A DNA stretch of 64,000 bases from Microthyrium microscopicum (GCA_010405405.1 MU004230.1:3121744-3185743); one strand, 5' to 3'. Positions 1-11,284 are shown, counted from the first letter of the stretch. Program-made: numbers and translations. Notes: generated by a model not told the origin, from the letters alone.

Positions 1-1
1 G

Positions 2-2344
2 GCACCAGCAACTCCTCAATCTGATGGTAAAATGCCAAAAGCCCAGGAAAACCTTGCAAAATGGGTGATTGAGCGATGGAGACAGAAACGACACGTCAGC
101 ATGGCTGAGAAAGTTCTTCAAATTGCTTCTCTTCTCAAAGAAGCCCAAGTGCTCAGTCATGAGATGGACAAACAAGTTACTTTTCAATTCTGCGTAATCG
201 ATGCAGGTCATGTGTTTGGATCTTCATACGACCTGGTCCTCAATGGAGTCTCATTAGAAGACGACGAAGATCTTGAAATGGCAGCCAAGCCGTGTATTGG
301 CGTAAGAGTGATCGATTATAAGAATTTGGTGGTTCACCTTTGGTCCTTGCGAAAATTGAGAACAAGGATTCGCCAGATGCGACAATTGTATCAGTACATC
401 GACGCACCGGAATATTCCCAGCACTTCAACCTCGAAAACCCATTTTCTGAAACCTGCTTACCGCAATACTCTCGAGTTGGCGATGTCAATGTACCGCTTG
501 CTGCTGTCTTTGAATCTCGAGTCCAAGACTTCTCCCTTGATGTTGTATCTCCTTACACCTCGAACGTTATAGGAATCGTTCGTCTGTCTTTAGAACCATC
601 AATGGCCATGGCACCTTCCTCTACCCTCAAGTTCAATGTCGTCATGCGCGATTTCATTGGATTTGCTGAGCGTGAAGGTACAGAGGTTCATGCGCAATTG
701 TTTGTTCCTGGCATATCAGACGAAGGTGGTGCAACTACCACTTCCTTGATCAAGGATTTCGACGAAGGGCCTGTTCGATTTGAAAGTGTTCATAGTATGA
801 GCTTGCCGATCGACAGCCCCCGAGGCTCCATGCTACGCGTATCTATATTCGCCAAAGTTACCTCTATGCATCTGGACAAATTGCTCAGCTGGGACGACAT
901 GAGAGACTCTGCTAAGCATTCACAACTAAAGAAGAAGAAGAAATCTAGGATCAATGAGTCGGAATATTTTTCTGAACAACGACATGATGTCTTTTCACGA
1001 GTGCAGTTTCACGAAATCTCGGAATTTGGAGATTATCAACCTGTTGAGGTGGTGCAACTCACGGCTATGGATGGCGGCGCTTTCCAGCTTCATCAAGGCC
1101 TACAACGTCGCATTGTGATAAGCCTGACGCATAGCTCTGGCAAGGAATTCCAATGGAAGGACATTACAACACTTCGTATGGGCCGTATAAATCTACTGGA
1201 TCAAGCTGGCAAAGCATCAGATATTGATACACCTCAACCTGATGTGCCCTTGAAAGTCGTATCGCCACCAGCAGTGCGGGAGAACGCGGATGGGACCAAC
1301 AATGTCACAATCATTTGTCAATGGGACTCGAGTATTCACGCGTCGCCTCTTCTGGATCGAGCAACGGCTGAACGGCATCGCATCCAGGGTACGCTTTCCT
1401 GGAACGTGATGTGCGCAAATTTACAGAACCCCCTTTCCTTCTCTCTGGATGTTGTTGTCCAAATAAGATCTCGTTCTTATTCCTTACAAAATTCGATGCT
1501 TCAATCACTGCTCGGCACACAACGCATTGTTCATTCCATTGTTGGAAATTTCATTGTCTCCGTTCAACCCACCTCAGCCAAGCGCGCCACGGACCTATGG
1601 CGAATGAACACTCAGCATGACTACGTCAAAGGCGAGGAAGCCTTGTATGGATGGACTCCACGCGGCATCTCACTTGTTCAGGATTTTATCAAAGCACAAA
1701 AACAAATGCAGCGTGTTGTTGAGGTTGAGACAGCTCGTAGTGTTCTAAGTCTCGACTCACTCACCCTAGACACCACCAACGGTGCTCCTGAAGCAGACGA
1801 GCCCTTGACATCTGGTCAAATTGCGCTCCTACAAAAATCCGTGGAGCTTTGGATCAAGCGACCAGAAGGCACTGATCTTGTTCTTTCAAAGGAAAATATT
1901 GAACCACCTGAACAAGGAGTGGCGTTTGCTACTCCCACCGATCCCACTTCACAACCGCGATTAGCAGGCTCTGTTCGCTTCCTCCCTAAGAACCCATCAC
2001 TGCTCAAAGGCGGCTATCTGTTATGCCCAGACGAGACGAGTTCCAAGTGGGTACGTCGCTATGTCGAACTACGGCGACCATACTTACACGTATATTCCGT
2101 TCCTGAAGGCGATGAGATAAACGCGATCAATCTTTCAAATTCCCGTGTCGACCACGATCCGCAGCTAGCCCTCCTCCTTCGTAGAGCAGGCGCCAATGTT
2201 GTCTGGGCAGTGTTTGCACCCCATAATAGCTTCTTGTTCAAAGCGCGAAGCGAGCGAGACAAAATCGAGTGGATCTTGAAAATCGACGAAAGCTACTTCT
2301 CGAGTACCAGTGCAAGCGGGAGCAGTAGTGTCAATGGGGATTGA
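2..2344 (+). CDS. uncA: Kinesin-3 (Unc-104/KIF1) motor, C-terminal part, 5' truncated by window edge
   Basis: The frame is open from base 2, so the gene continues to the left of the window; only the tail half of the motor is present. The first in-frame Met is at 32, giving 770 visible residues to the TGA at 2342-2344. No motor head or FHA domain lies in this part. The middle carries the conserved kinesin-3 stalk region (DUF3694-like, roughly residues 190-340 from that Met). The end carries a PH domain (about 655-757), with the hydrophobic/basic pattern starting LLKGGYLLCPDE and the terminal Trp of EWILKIDE. In the family, the PH domain binds phosphoinositides on vesicles and endosomes, and the motor moves them along microtubules. 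Family assignment is strong; the fungal orthologue is UncA. No intron is visible in this part. Confidence 0.9.
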   Translation, partial: APATPQSDGKMPKAQENLAKWVIERWRQKRHVSMAEKVLQIASLLKEAQVLSHEMDKQVTFQFCVIDAGHVFGSSYDLVLNGVSLEDDEDLEMAAKPCIGVRVIDYKNLVVHLWSLRKLRTRIRQMRQLYQYIDAPEYSQHFNLENPFSETCLPQYSRVGDVNVPLAAVFESRVQDFSLDVVSPYTSNVIGIVRLSLEPSMAMAPSSTLKFNVVMRDFIGFAEREGTEVHAQLFVPGISDEGGATTTSLIKDFDEGPVRFESVHSMSLPIDSPRGSMLRVSIFAKVTSMHLDKLLSWDDMRDSAKHSQLKKKKKSRINESEYFSEQRHDVFSRVQFHEISEFGDYQPVEVVQLTAMDGGAFQLHQGLQRRIVISLTHSSGKEFQWKDITTLRMGRINLLDQAGKASDIDTPQPDVPLKVVSPPAVRENADGTNNVTIICQWDSSIHASPLLDRATAERHRIQGTLSWNVMCANLQNPLSFSLDVVVQIRSRSYSLQNSMLQSLLGTQRIVHSIVGNFIVSVQPTSAKRATDLWRMNTQHDYVKGEEALYGWTPRGISLVQDFIKAQKQMQRVVEVETARSVLSLDSLTLDTTNGAPEADEPLTSGQIALLQKSVELWIKRPEGTDLVLSKENIEPPEQGVAFATPTDPTSQPRLAGSVRFLPKNPSLLKGGYLLCPDETSSKWVRRYVELRRPYLHVYSVPEGDEINAINLSNSRVDHDPQLALLLRRAGANVVWAVFAPHNSFLFKARSERDKIEWILKIDESYFSSTSASGSSSVNGD

Positions 2345-2995
2345 CGCAAGGATAAGTTGGACCTTCCTCTGCATTCTTGCCATGTATATTTTGGCCTCTA
2401 GTCATGTCATAAGGCATCTCCTTTGTTGTACATCAAGTTTTTTCGAGCCGGCGATGCTCAAACCCTGTTATCACTACTACGTCTTGCTATTTGGCGACAT
2501 GCAGGCGCGAAATGATACCCCAGTTGCTGTTGTTTTCACACGAATACTAATGTAAAGTACGAAATAGATCTTATGGTAGTTTATCAATGGATAGTACAGT
2601 TGTCCGTAATTTATGCAACTTGAGATGCTCGATCTAAGCGACTCTCCACAGCCATTCAAATAGTACCTTGAACTTACAAAGCAGCCGTTGATAGTTCACA
2701 AAGAAGAGGTCAAAGAGAGACGTTTTGTTCTACCAACAAAGGAACTACGTACATCACAAAGAAAATCGTCAACAGCCGCCTTGTCAATCAGCGCACAAAG
2801 AACATCGAGTATTCTTGCTTCATTTAGAACAACCTACTTATCAACCTTGGGTCTTGAGCCTTTCGGCTATGAAAGGAAACTTTATCTTCCGAAACAAACT
2901 CACTGTTCGAACTATCCTCCCATCACTTCTACTTGCAGGACAAGTGACGTTAACAGTATTTGATATACATCCCACGATCTTTCCCTACTGACAAA
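2345..2995. other. Intergenic, no gene seen
   Basis: This is the 3' flank of the kinesin gene and the promoter/5' leader of the next gene on the same strand. Short open frames here have no codon bias or recognisable domain. Confidence 0.6.
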
Positions 2996-5425
2996 ATGCT
3001 TCCAGACGAAGAGTACAACTACCTGAAGGCGAAACAAGATGCTGAGCGTGAGGCCAAGCGAGCCCAAGAGATTGATCAAGATCTTGAGCGCATACAGCAA
3101 GCTGAACGAGAGGAGCTATCACGACTACTCGGACGTCAATCCCAGCGTGTCTCACAGCCGGGCATCTCGGCCAGTCGTCAGACGTTCCGGCCCAACAGAG
3201 CCCCATATGTGGGATCGTTTGCTTGGGATGACGAGCTGAACAGGGCTACCATGGGACCAAGCCAGGCGAACACTGGTAACCGGCGAGATACCTCTAGAAT
3301 GACGATGATGACTGAAGCGTCCTGGGCACCAACGGAAGATGATGAGCCAGCACCAGGGGACAGAATACATAATGGCGTTGTAGACTATGGACAGAGGCCG
3401 CCAATTCCTCGTATACCATCGGCATATCAGCCTTCTCCAGCAGCTGAGCGTCCAGTTTCTCCAGTATCCCCAGTATCCCCGTCTGCTTCAGGGTTTTCTT
3501 TAGAGCCTCGTCACGCCACCACTGCTCGTCCAGTCAGTGCTGTATCACCCACCAATACGACTCGGCCGCTGTCCGTTGTTCAACTAGCCAATGCCTTACC
3601 GCCTAATTTTCCTGCAAGCCCCAGAAGACCTGCTCCCATCGATCCGAATCGACCGCTGTCCGTGGTTCAAGTTGCCAATGCCTTGCCTCCTTTCACTACG
3701 GCGAGTCCTAGAGAGCCTGCAGCAATTTATGCGTACAATGCCCCGGAAGAGGTTCAATTTGCCAATGCCTTGCCTGCTTTTGCTACTGAGAGCCCTGCAG
3801 AGCCAACCTTTGCTTTTGACGAGCAACCAAAACCGTCGTCTCGACGACCTTCTGCTATTCGAGGGCCTCCAGTAGCTCCATATGCTGGACCAAGCCAGCA
3901 CAGTAGCTCGAAAGCACCTCTTCCTTCCCCGAGAAATGTGGCAAAGCCACTGCCACCAAAGCCTCGCAGCTCAAAGGGCTCATTACCTTCTTCAAGATCT
4001 GGGAACAAGCCGCTGCCACATCCACCTTCACCTTCTCGCCCAAAGCCTCCTCCTTCCCCTTCCGCTACGTCTTCAAAGCCTCGATCTAGACATGGATCCC
4101 ACTCTTCGAGACCTGGTTCGAACTCTAGTAATCATTCAGACCTGCCTCGAGGAAGAAGTTCCTCGTTCAGTCATCTAGTAAATCTAACCAAGGAATTTGT
4201 GAACAGCATTCGTGGTAAGAGCAGATCAAGATCTAGGGGCAGAGCTGAGCCAGCTAGAGAAGAGTCTTCGCATGGTTCAAGAACCAAGTCATCCTCAAGA
4301 GACGGTCGAGGACCACCAAGTTCTTCTCAAGGTAGGTCGTCACACCATCGATGCGGTTCAAGTGGAACGCATGAGCGGAAGCAATCTACTGGTGAGAGAT
4401 CACACCACCGATCTGGTTCAAGTGGAACGCACGACCGGAAGCGACCCACTGGTGAGAGATCACACAGCTCCAAACCCAAAGGAGAAAGTAGCCGAAGCTC
4501 AGGTCATCACCGTTCACACTCCAAGGAGCACAAAAGTAAAAGCTCAGAGTCTAGAGAGAGACATCATAGAGAGCCCCGTCCGTCAACGCCCGACGATGGT
4601 AGACGAGATGGTTTCATTGCAACGAAGGCTGCCGGGCCAGTACCGTTCCCTTCTGTGCAGAGACCTGAGACTCCTCCGGAGCTACAGCCATTCGATGTAG
4701 ATTGGAAGCGTGCACCAACAGCTTGGTACGCAAAGTCTCCAGCGCTACCACCTGCCCAGTACTCAGACCTCCCAGCAAACGTGCAATCAGCTTGGTCAGA
4801 CGACTCGAGCATTGCGCCGACTAATCCCGAAGGCATTATTGGCGGGCTGCTCAAGCGCTCCTCAAAAGACAAGCCTGTGACCACAAAGACCAGGGGCGCG
4901 AAGAATGAACTTACGCGCCTAATCAACTGGAAACAAACAGAGGTTACCCCAGAATTCATACTCGATCTTAAGTCAAGATACAAGTATCTCCAAAGATTCA
5001 CTGCCAAACATTTCATGCTATTCGAACAGGCTGAAGATGACAAGCGAAATGAGAAATACGCACAGCTTCTCGATAGGCAATCGAAAGAAACTCTGCTACC
5101 CGGTGCGCCAGGCGAGATCCAGCAGCAGAAGGACTTTGCTCATGAGCGCAAGGCGTTCCAGGAGGAACATATTGCGGAAATGATTGAGCAACGAAAGAAG
5201 TCCATCCGCCAGATGAGTCAATTCTGTGACAAGGAGCTTATAAAGTGTGCCAATGAATACGGTCCTCTGGGAGGCTATGAGAGTATGTATGCGCAGAGTC
5301 TTATTGACTTGCCCAGCTGGATCCTGAAAAGTCGAGTCACAATCGATGAGATTGAAAACATTTCCCAAAATGCTATCATTGAGTTTGCCAAGGAGAAGAA
5401 AGAGAAGAGAGAAAGGGCGAGGTAG
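2996..5425 (+). CDS. Ser/Arg/Pro-rich protein of unknown function, 809 aa
   Basis: I do not recognise this family. The start at 2996 is chosen because it has a good context (ACAAA before ATG) and opens directly into a charged helical segment (MLPDEEYNYLKAKQDAERE). In order: a helical, Glu/Arg-rich N-terminus (1-60); a long disordered region with three degenerate copies of a unit containing VVQxANALPP (about residues 190-265); a Pro/Ser-rich part; an RS/SH-rich basic region (about 390-555) that includes a perfect-period 20-residue tandem repeat; and a conserved-looking helical C-terminus (about 640-809) rich in Lys, Glu, Gln and aromatic residues, ending in a KEKKEKRERAR tail. No membrane segment or signal peptide is seen. 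The C-terminal helical block is the part most likely to define a family. RS-like composition can suggest nuclear or phospho-regulated proteins, but that is inference only. Confidence 0.75.
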   Translation: MLPDEEYNYLKAKQDAEREAKRAQEIDQDLERIQQAEREELSRLLGRQSQRVSQPGISASRQTFRPNRAPYVGSFAWDDELNRATMGPSQANTGNRRDTSRMTMMTEASWAPTEDDEPAPGDRIHNGVVDYGQRPPIPRIPSAYQPSPAAERPVSPVSPVSPSASGFSLEPRHATTARPVSAVSPTNTTRPLSVVQLANALPPNFPASPRRPAPIDPNRPLSVVQVANALPPFTTASPREPAAIYAYNAPEEVQFANALPAFATESPAEPTFAFDEQPKPSSRRPSAIRGPPVAPYAGPSQHSSSKAPLPSPRNVAKPLPPKPRSSKGSLPSSRSGNKPLPHPPSPSRPKPPPSPSATSSKPRSRHGSHSSRPGSNSSNHSDLPRGRSSSFSHLVNLTKEFVNSIRGKSRSRSRGRAEPAREESSHGSRTKSSSRDGRGPPSSSQGRSSHHRCGSSGTHERKQSTGERSHHRSGSSGTHDRKRPTGERSHSSKPKGESSRSSGHHRSHSKEHKSKSSESRERHHREPRPSTPDDGRRDGFIATKAAGPVPFPSVQRPETPPELQPFDVDWKRAPTAWYAKSPALPPAQYSDLPANVQSAWSDDSSIAPTNPEGIIGGLLKRSSKDKPVTTKTRGAKNELTRLINWKQTEVTPEFILDLKSRYKYLQRFTAKHFMLFEQAEDDKRNEKYAQLLDRQSKETLLPGAPGEIQQQKDFAHERKAFQEEHIAEMIEQRKKSIRQMSQFCDKELIKCANEYGPLGGYESMYAQSLIDLPSWILKSRVTIDEIENISQNAIIEFAKEKKEKRERAR
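4341..4466 (+). repeat. 60-bp tandem repeat inside coding sequence
   Basis: Two nearly identical 60-bp units (4341-4400 and 4401-4460) with the first bases of a third. They encode a 20-residue unit containing GSSGTH and TGERSHH. The exact multiple of three keeps the frame, so copy number can change without breaking the protein. Confidence 0.85.
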
Positions 5426-6117
5426 CTCTTGATGGGTGGAATTAACGCAGAGTATTTAAAACCCCTCAAGCGTTAGAGAGTTGGCGTACTAAAATAGATA
5501 GACACAATATCAGCCATCTTATTATAGAATACAAGCATACCATGATACTAAGGTTTAGGTTTCAATGCAATCGTATGAACTTTCTGGCCTAAATGATGCT
5601 GCAACGGACTCAAATGTGTGGTTTCTTCTTGATGGTGAAACAATTGTTGGATTTTTTCAGTGTGTGTTCCCCATGTCGTATCACTTTCGCTACAACATAC
5701 GCTGTGAGAATCGAAAAAACTGCGATTAGCCATTAAAGATGTTTTGTTGAAGCGAGGTTCTCTAACTCGACACAGGGAGAATAATTGCGCTCAGTCATGG
5801 CTTGAAGGATGTTAGAGGAAAAACCTCAACAGTCATGGTATTTGACATCCAGATTAAGAGTATCTCCAATGCCGCATTGTTGTACTTAATTGCTTCGGTG
5901 TCTGGACACGAGAGCGGCGTAAGACGAGCTTCGGCACGCTGTGCTGTAGAAACCAGAATGCAGGTTTTTCTTCAAAAGCATACGTCGCCTCTAATCACAA
6001 GCATTAGTTTTGCTTCCAATGTACTGTTTGTATTGTACACTCATGGGGGCGACTTACTATATCCAGACCATTACATAATGTAAAATATTAGAATTTCATG
6101 CTCATGGTGAGCTTTCA
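5426..6117. other. Convergent intergenic region, no gene seen
   Basis: This lies between the 3' ends of two convergent genes. The short open frames inside it (for example 5802-6083) show no recognisable protein features. Confidence 0.6.
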
Positions 6118-6856
6118 TCAGTCCGTCATCACGACATCTGAAGATTCCTGGGTCATTGTTTGAGCCTCCGTTGTCGTGCCACGTCCTTTCATCATTTTCA
6201 GCCAATCCTTCATCGATTCTGGCCCACCATCTATCTTGACAACCTTAGGTTCATTTCCGATACCAAGCACGGTACCTTTGAAACGCGATTCTTCCCCTGT
6301 TTTGCTATGTTTGTGTTTGAGAGCTATTGTCGTTAGCTGGTCATTCCAAATCATAGTCTGTGGCCATACCTGTAAGGTAGTCCTCCACTTCCGTAGAGTT
6401 TTGTCCTTCGCCAGCATTCTCCATTTTCGCGCCCGATATGCGTCGAATTTCTTTGTAGACTGGGCCTTGGAACCACGCGATAAAGTCTCTAACCTCAGCC
6501 GTGTCTTCCTCGTTCCGTCGAGTTGTCTCTAGATCTCTCAATCCATTTCGCTCGGGTACATCTGAAAGTGGCTTGCGCAGCAGTTCTTTCCACACCTCTT
6601 CTATAGTCGTGGCAGTAGGTGCAAGCAGGCCGCAGTCATTCATGGCTAGTCGGAAGTCCGTGATGTCAGGCATAATATCGTTGTGGTTTTCGACGGCGCG
6701 GTCGACGGCGCGTGAGGCTAGGAGCATGATGTACTTCGCGGTTACGTCTGTAAGGGTATCAACAACTGAAGGGGCAGCTGCATGGTATCCGACAGCGCGG
6801 AGGATCTGGAGGACAGCCGGCCGGAGCAAGGCATGGTGTAGCGTCAGGGACGACAT
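6118..6856 (-). CDS. TFIID subunit TAF3-like, histone-fold (Bromo_TP) protein, 230 aa
   Basis: Two exons on the minus strand: 6856-6370 and 6323-6118, joined across a 46-nt intron (6324-6369) with a GTATGG donor, a GCTAACG branch site and an ATAG acceptor. The splice restores one frame of 230 residues. Residues about 5-80 form a histone fold of the bromodomain-associated type (LLRPAVLQILRAVGYHAA, then an Ala/Val-rich helix and DITDFRLAMNDCGLL). In the family this fold pairs with TAF10 in the general transcription factor TFIID. The C-terminal half is mostly charged and has a short block KGTVLGIG and KDWLKMMKGRG seen in fungal TAF3-like proteins. There is no PHD finger, as is usual in fungi. 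A TAF8-type member of the same fold is the main alternative. Confidence 0.75.
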
Positions 6857-8078
6857 GTTCGTTATTACTTAGCGATCAGGATAGCATGCGAGTGGAAGCT
6901 GAAGGTATTACAAGATCAAAATGATTGCTTGAGCGAGGAAAGTTGAGATGGTCAGGAAAAGCGCCGGGGCTGGCAGTGGAGGAATAACCGCCTCAGATCG
7001 AATCGCATCGTCAGTGAGACGTTCACCTGCATATGTTCAGCCAAATGAGGTGGACGTATTAGGACCTTGATCACACTGTGACAATTTCTTAGTGTTTGGA
7101 GATGGACCAGAAGTGAGGTATACCATAGCCGCGCGGTTACGCGTCGTCACATGATGTACGCGGTCACTAAGTAGTCTTGCTTGTTTTGCTTGACTTGCTT
7201 GACTTGCTTGACTTGCTTGACTTTTGACCTCTTCTTCTCATGGAGGTGAGTCTTCTCAACACCGCAGCAATCTAGGACCTCACAGTCATATTGACTATTC
7301 GGGTCCAACAAATGACCTGCCAACTTCGTTCTCAGACTTCCTAAACTTTGAGCACCTCGTGACCATTGTAAAGAGCCGGGGAATGGAAGCTCACAAGGCT
7401 CTTTACGGCGTACCATTGTTTGCTCAATCTCTCGTCCTGGATCGTCTGGAGAGCTGCAGAAGCTTGCGCAAGGGCATCGCTTGGCTCTCGGCGACTATGT
7501 CATGAATTTGATTAACAAAAGGTGGACATGATGTCGCCTATTTCGTCCTAAAATACCTTCGGAATGGAGCCCTAGAAGTCATCGTGGAACCTTGCCGAGC
7601 TCAATCCATTGTTCTCGACGATCTTTTGACTACTTGAACATACAGGTCCATGGTTGAAACATGTTGCGTGGCGCTTGGGGGATAGTCGAGCTATTAATCT
7701 ATTCATCTCGCGGATCACCTTGCGACATCAGCCAAACCACGAATGCCTGTGGCAATACTTCACACCCTGGTAGTTCATCCTTCTGGGTCGACTTCGGCCA
7801 GTGTGACTTGGTTGATATATGAAGTCCCGTTGTAGTAAGGTCAGTGCTATACTGGGTTCTGAGAGGTGCACGTCCCGTATGGATTGTGAACGGGAGTTTA
7901 ATATAATTTTAACAAGCATTTATTGCGACAGTGGGAATAACATCTTACCCGCTCTAGGTGGACTGTCGAAGAAAATACTCATCTTCAACGAAGCACTTTC
8001 AGCATATCTCGAGTACGATCTAATCAGGACTTGTAACTACATCTTGTTTGTCTCGGGATGTGGACCTTAAAGAGCGAT
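6857..8078. other. Intergenic region with a microsatellite, no convincing gene
   Basis: Upstream region shared by the TAF3-like gene (minus) and the pepsin-like gene (plus). Open frames at about 7224-7505 and 7514-7635 look faintly coding but have no recognisable domain and are interrupted, so I do not call a gene. Confidence 0.5.
7189..7222. repeat. 9-bp microsatellite (GCTTGACTT) x about 4
   Basis: Uninterrupted tandem copies of GCTTGACTT, with a shorter imperfect lead-in (CTTGCTTG) on the left. It lies in the intergenic space. Confidence 0.85.
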
Positions 8079-9949
8079 ATGCTCTCCAGTTTGGCCTTTG
8101 GAGTTTTGACTCTGAGTTCGGCTATAAATGCAGAGCCCGTTGTCTTTGAGCCAACTGGACAATGGTACGCATCAAAGCCATCTATGTACGCTTACAACTG
8201 ACAGTCTCCATAGGCAAGGCAATGATGGACCATGGGTAAGCATCTTGCGCGTAACAATGTCGTCAATCTTGAGATCTCGTCCTTTGTGTCATTACTACAA
8301 CGCTATCATGGCGAGTGGCTATTAGCACTTGGCTGGAAAGAGTGTTCACCGATATTATACTAACAAGTCTACAGTCCACATTCAACGTCCAAGTGGGTGA
8401 ACCAGCTCAAACAATCGCAGTTCTACCCGTTCCGTATCGAAACGCCCTCGTAGTTGTGGGACCAGAGGCATGTCCAACAGACCCGCAATTTGCTAGCTGT
8501 GGCCAAGATCGTGGTGGGACATACAATCGCACAGCATCGAGCACATGGCAAAATGTTGATAGCATGAAATGGGATCCGACGGAGTCAGTGGTTTTACCAC
8601 CGACCAGAAAGAACTCTGCAAATGGAAACAATATGGTTCAACCAGGTTCTACGGCGCCTAATGGTCCCGTTTCTATGCACAAGTTTGGATACGATCAGAT
8701 AAAGGGACTTCCTGGCAAAAATGGAACTGCTTCATGGCAGGTTCCAAATCAAGGAATCTTGAGTTTGACTGGAATGTATCCGTTCATTGGCATGATGGGT
8801 TTGGGCACGAAGTTCAGCGGTACTTCGAAGAACCCAACGAGCTTCTTTGACAACGTAAGGATAGCGAACAACTTGAAGAGCGTGTCTTGGAGCTATACTG
8901 CTGGAAGTAATAGGCGTAAGTTCTATACATGAAGAACTTCTCGCCAAGTCAAGGAACTAACCTACGAGACAGGTCGATCCGATCAAGCGCCCGGTAGTCT
9001 TGTGTTTGGAGGACACGATGCTTCGAGATTTCATCCCAATACTGCTATAAAATGCGCCATGCATGCTGGACAAAGACCTCTTGGCATAGAAGTTGGCGAT
9101 ATCACCGTAAATGATCCTTTGCAACCAGGGCCACAGACCATACAGCTCTCTAGCCGATTCATTGCCGATATAGATTTTACAACTCCATTCATTACTCTTC
9201 CAGAGCAGGTAACCTCAGGTCTGGAGCGCATGCTAGATCTTACCTGGGATGCCGCCAATTCATTCTACCGAGTCAATGAAACACGCCATCGCGAGCTGCT
9301 CGATTCCAAGACCAATATCACGCTACCTATATTTGGTGATGGGGGTAAAAAGTACGAGTTCCGCATCCAATACAAGCATTTGGTTCTGGAGGCCAAATTT
9401 CCTACAGTCAACACACCGACTAAATTCTTCGCTGTTCAGCGTGCACCGCAGACACAAGCTATTTTCACCCTCGGTAGAGCATTCCTACAAGTCGCTCATG
9501 TTACAGCCGTATTCGATGATCCCGCGGGTCCATACATCAGTGTCGCCAAGGCCAAGTACAAGAAGAATGTTCCTAGACAAATAGTCGAGATTGTAACCAC
9601 CAAAGAGCCAACATCGCACGCAGGTATGATTGCAGGCATAGTGATCGCTATATTGGTACTTCTAGCCATCGCTGGGTATCTCATATTTGCAAAGAAAATG
9701 CGCCGATTCCCCTTCCGCGCCGCGCCAGCACCAAAGAGACGAATTGGTAATGAAGAAGATGGTAAGAATTTCTCCAGCTTTAGCACCAGTGCTCCGAGTC
9801 ACAGTGCGCCTCGATCACCCCCGCGACCTGTCTTGGGAAACTCTCGTCAATCGCAGAGATCAGCCGAAAGTGTGTACTATGAAGCCATGGAACCCGCTTC
9901 AAAGCACAGCCTAGATCATAAGCATTCTTTGCAGGATATGAAGAGATGA
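8079..9949 (+). CDS. Membrane-anchored pepsin-like (peptidase A1 fold) protein, probably inactive, 541 aa
   Basis: Four exons: 8079-8164, 8214-8235, 8375-8915, 8973-9949. All introns have GT...AG with branch sites (CTGAC; ACTAACA; ACTAACC), and the frame closes exactly. The start begins a signal peptide (MLSSLAFGVLTLSSAINA). The tiny 22-nt exon supplies the conserved NDGPW before STFNVQVGEPAQT, a strand order typical of fungal pepsin-like proteins. The first catalytic DTG is absent: the expected place reads VLPVPYRNALVVV. The second site reads ADIDFTTPFITLP instead of a clear DSG/DTG, so proteolysis is unlikely. GSLVFGGHD marks the pepsin flap/lobe framework. A single transmembrane helix (about residues 434-456, GIVIAILVLLAIAGYLIF) is followed by a basic stop-transfer and a Ser/Pro-rich cytosolic tail. 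Likely a plasma-membrane or wall-facing protein with a sensor or binding role; that role is inference. Confidence 0.85.
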
Positions 9950-10416
9950 ATTGTCCCAAACGTCAGGGGGAAAGAAATACATTGTATAATAATTGTATGG
10001 GAGGTATGGTATTGCCAGCATTGGAGGTATTACTGTAATTCTTAGTAGCATGTATGACTTTATAACGACATTGATTGATACACGGCAAACTCTTTGGCAC
10101 CGAGATCTTCACAAATGCTTTTCTTATTTATGTACTTCCCTCTGGCTCAAAACTCAAGGTAGTCAAGCTACTCCTTAATTGTTTAGATCGACGGTTAAAT
10201 GGCATCTTCCGACTTAGGGGACCTAGGACCCTGGCCGTGGTGTTTGCCACCAAGACCCTTTTCGCAGCAAGTCGACGTCATTCAATTTTTGAGGAACAAA
10301 ACCACGAGATACTCCCAATCTATACCATTTTGACAGACACTGCGAAACTACTACTCACCCATAAAAAATCTACAATCACTATTCCATAGAATCATAACAG
10401 TACAACCGCGTTCAGA
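9950..10416. other. Intergenic, no gene seen
   Basis: 3' flank of the pepsin-like gene and promoter/5' leader of the next gene. Nothing else is recognised. Confidence 0.6.
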
Positions 10417-10989
10417 ATGTCCGACCAACTACAGCCTTCCGCAAATGATGCGTATCAAGCACAGGACAACCCAGTGAGCAAAGAGCCCGCAGAGCAACGC
10501 AAAGCAAGCCAGCATCACGATACAGGCAGAGTCGTCGAAGAGCGAACCGAGGGTGATTCTGCCTCCAAGAATGGAGGACAAAATACATCACTCGCAAGAG
10601 GCATTCACGGCGCACCAGCCGGTGAAGAGACACATGGAGCAACGAAAGAGGGTACGGAGGACCGCAATAGGGATGTAGATGCCGAGCAGATTGCACCATT
10701 TGCAGAGGGAGACGTCTATAAAGCAGTCACGAAGGACAAAAAGCCTGGAACTGGTGGAGTGGAGCCCGACCTTGCGTCAGATCTCGACAGGTAAGTCTCA
10801 CGAAGCGGCCAATCTGGCGCTTTCAGCGATAGGATTGGTGTTTTGCTGTTGAATACAGAGGACTAACATGTCTATAGGAAGAAGGCTGAGCAACAATCGG
10901 CCCGTGAAGAGATGAAGGATGCTCGCAAGGAAGGCACTGATGTAGGAGGAGATCACGGTCAAACAGGTGGTCCTGCTAGTGCCGTGTAG
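10417..10989 (+). CDS. Small hydrophilic, disordered protein of unknown function, 161 aa
   Basis: Two exons, 10417-10790 and 10878-10989, around an 87-nt intron with GTAAGT donor, ACTAACA branch site and TATAG acceptor. Splicing gives 161 residues ending TGGPASAV. The protein is rich in Glu, Lys, Asp, Gly, Gln and Ala, with no Cys, membrane segment or signal peptide. Blocks such as GRVVEERTEGD, ARGIHGAPAGEE and KKAEQQSAREEMKDARKEG look like those of widely conserved but uncharacterised small ascomycete proteins. No function can be given. The spliced frame and good start context (AGAATG) support a real gene. Confidence 0.7.
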
Positions 10990-11284
10990 AAGGAGTAACA
11001 TCTTGTGATTTGTGAGCTTGCAGAAAATGCCACGAAGCGGCATCTGCAGACCTCAGCAGTGCTCACGCGATCAGTGACAATCTGGTTGTTGGATTATTGC
11101 AACTGGCAACGATGAACCATGACGACATGCTGCAACAGACTTCTGTGACTGCGGTTTAGCTTGCGAAGGCGGTTGAATAGGTAACTTGAATATGCAAATA
11201 TTTACTTGTCCTCATGTTTAGATGCAACGTGATATAACGTTGAAGAGGACTTACCGCGATCATTTGGATACCCGCGAGTATCGC

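Noticed and set aside
7224-7635. Plus-strand open frames that look faintly coding next to the 9-bp microsatellite
   Set aside because: Interrupted, no recognisable domain, no splice model that joins them; at most a remnant.
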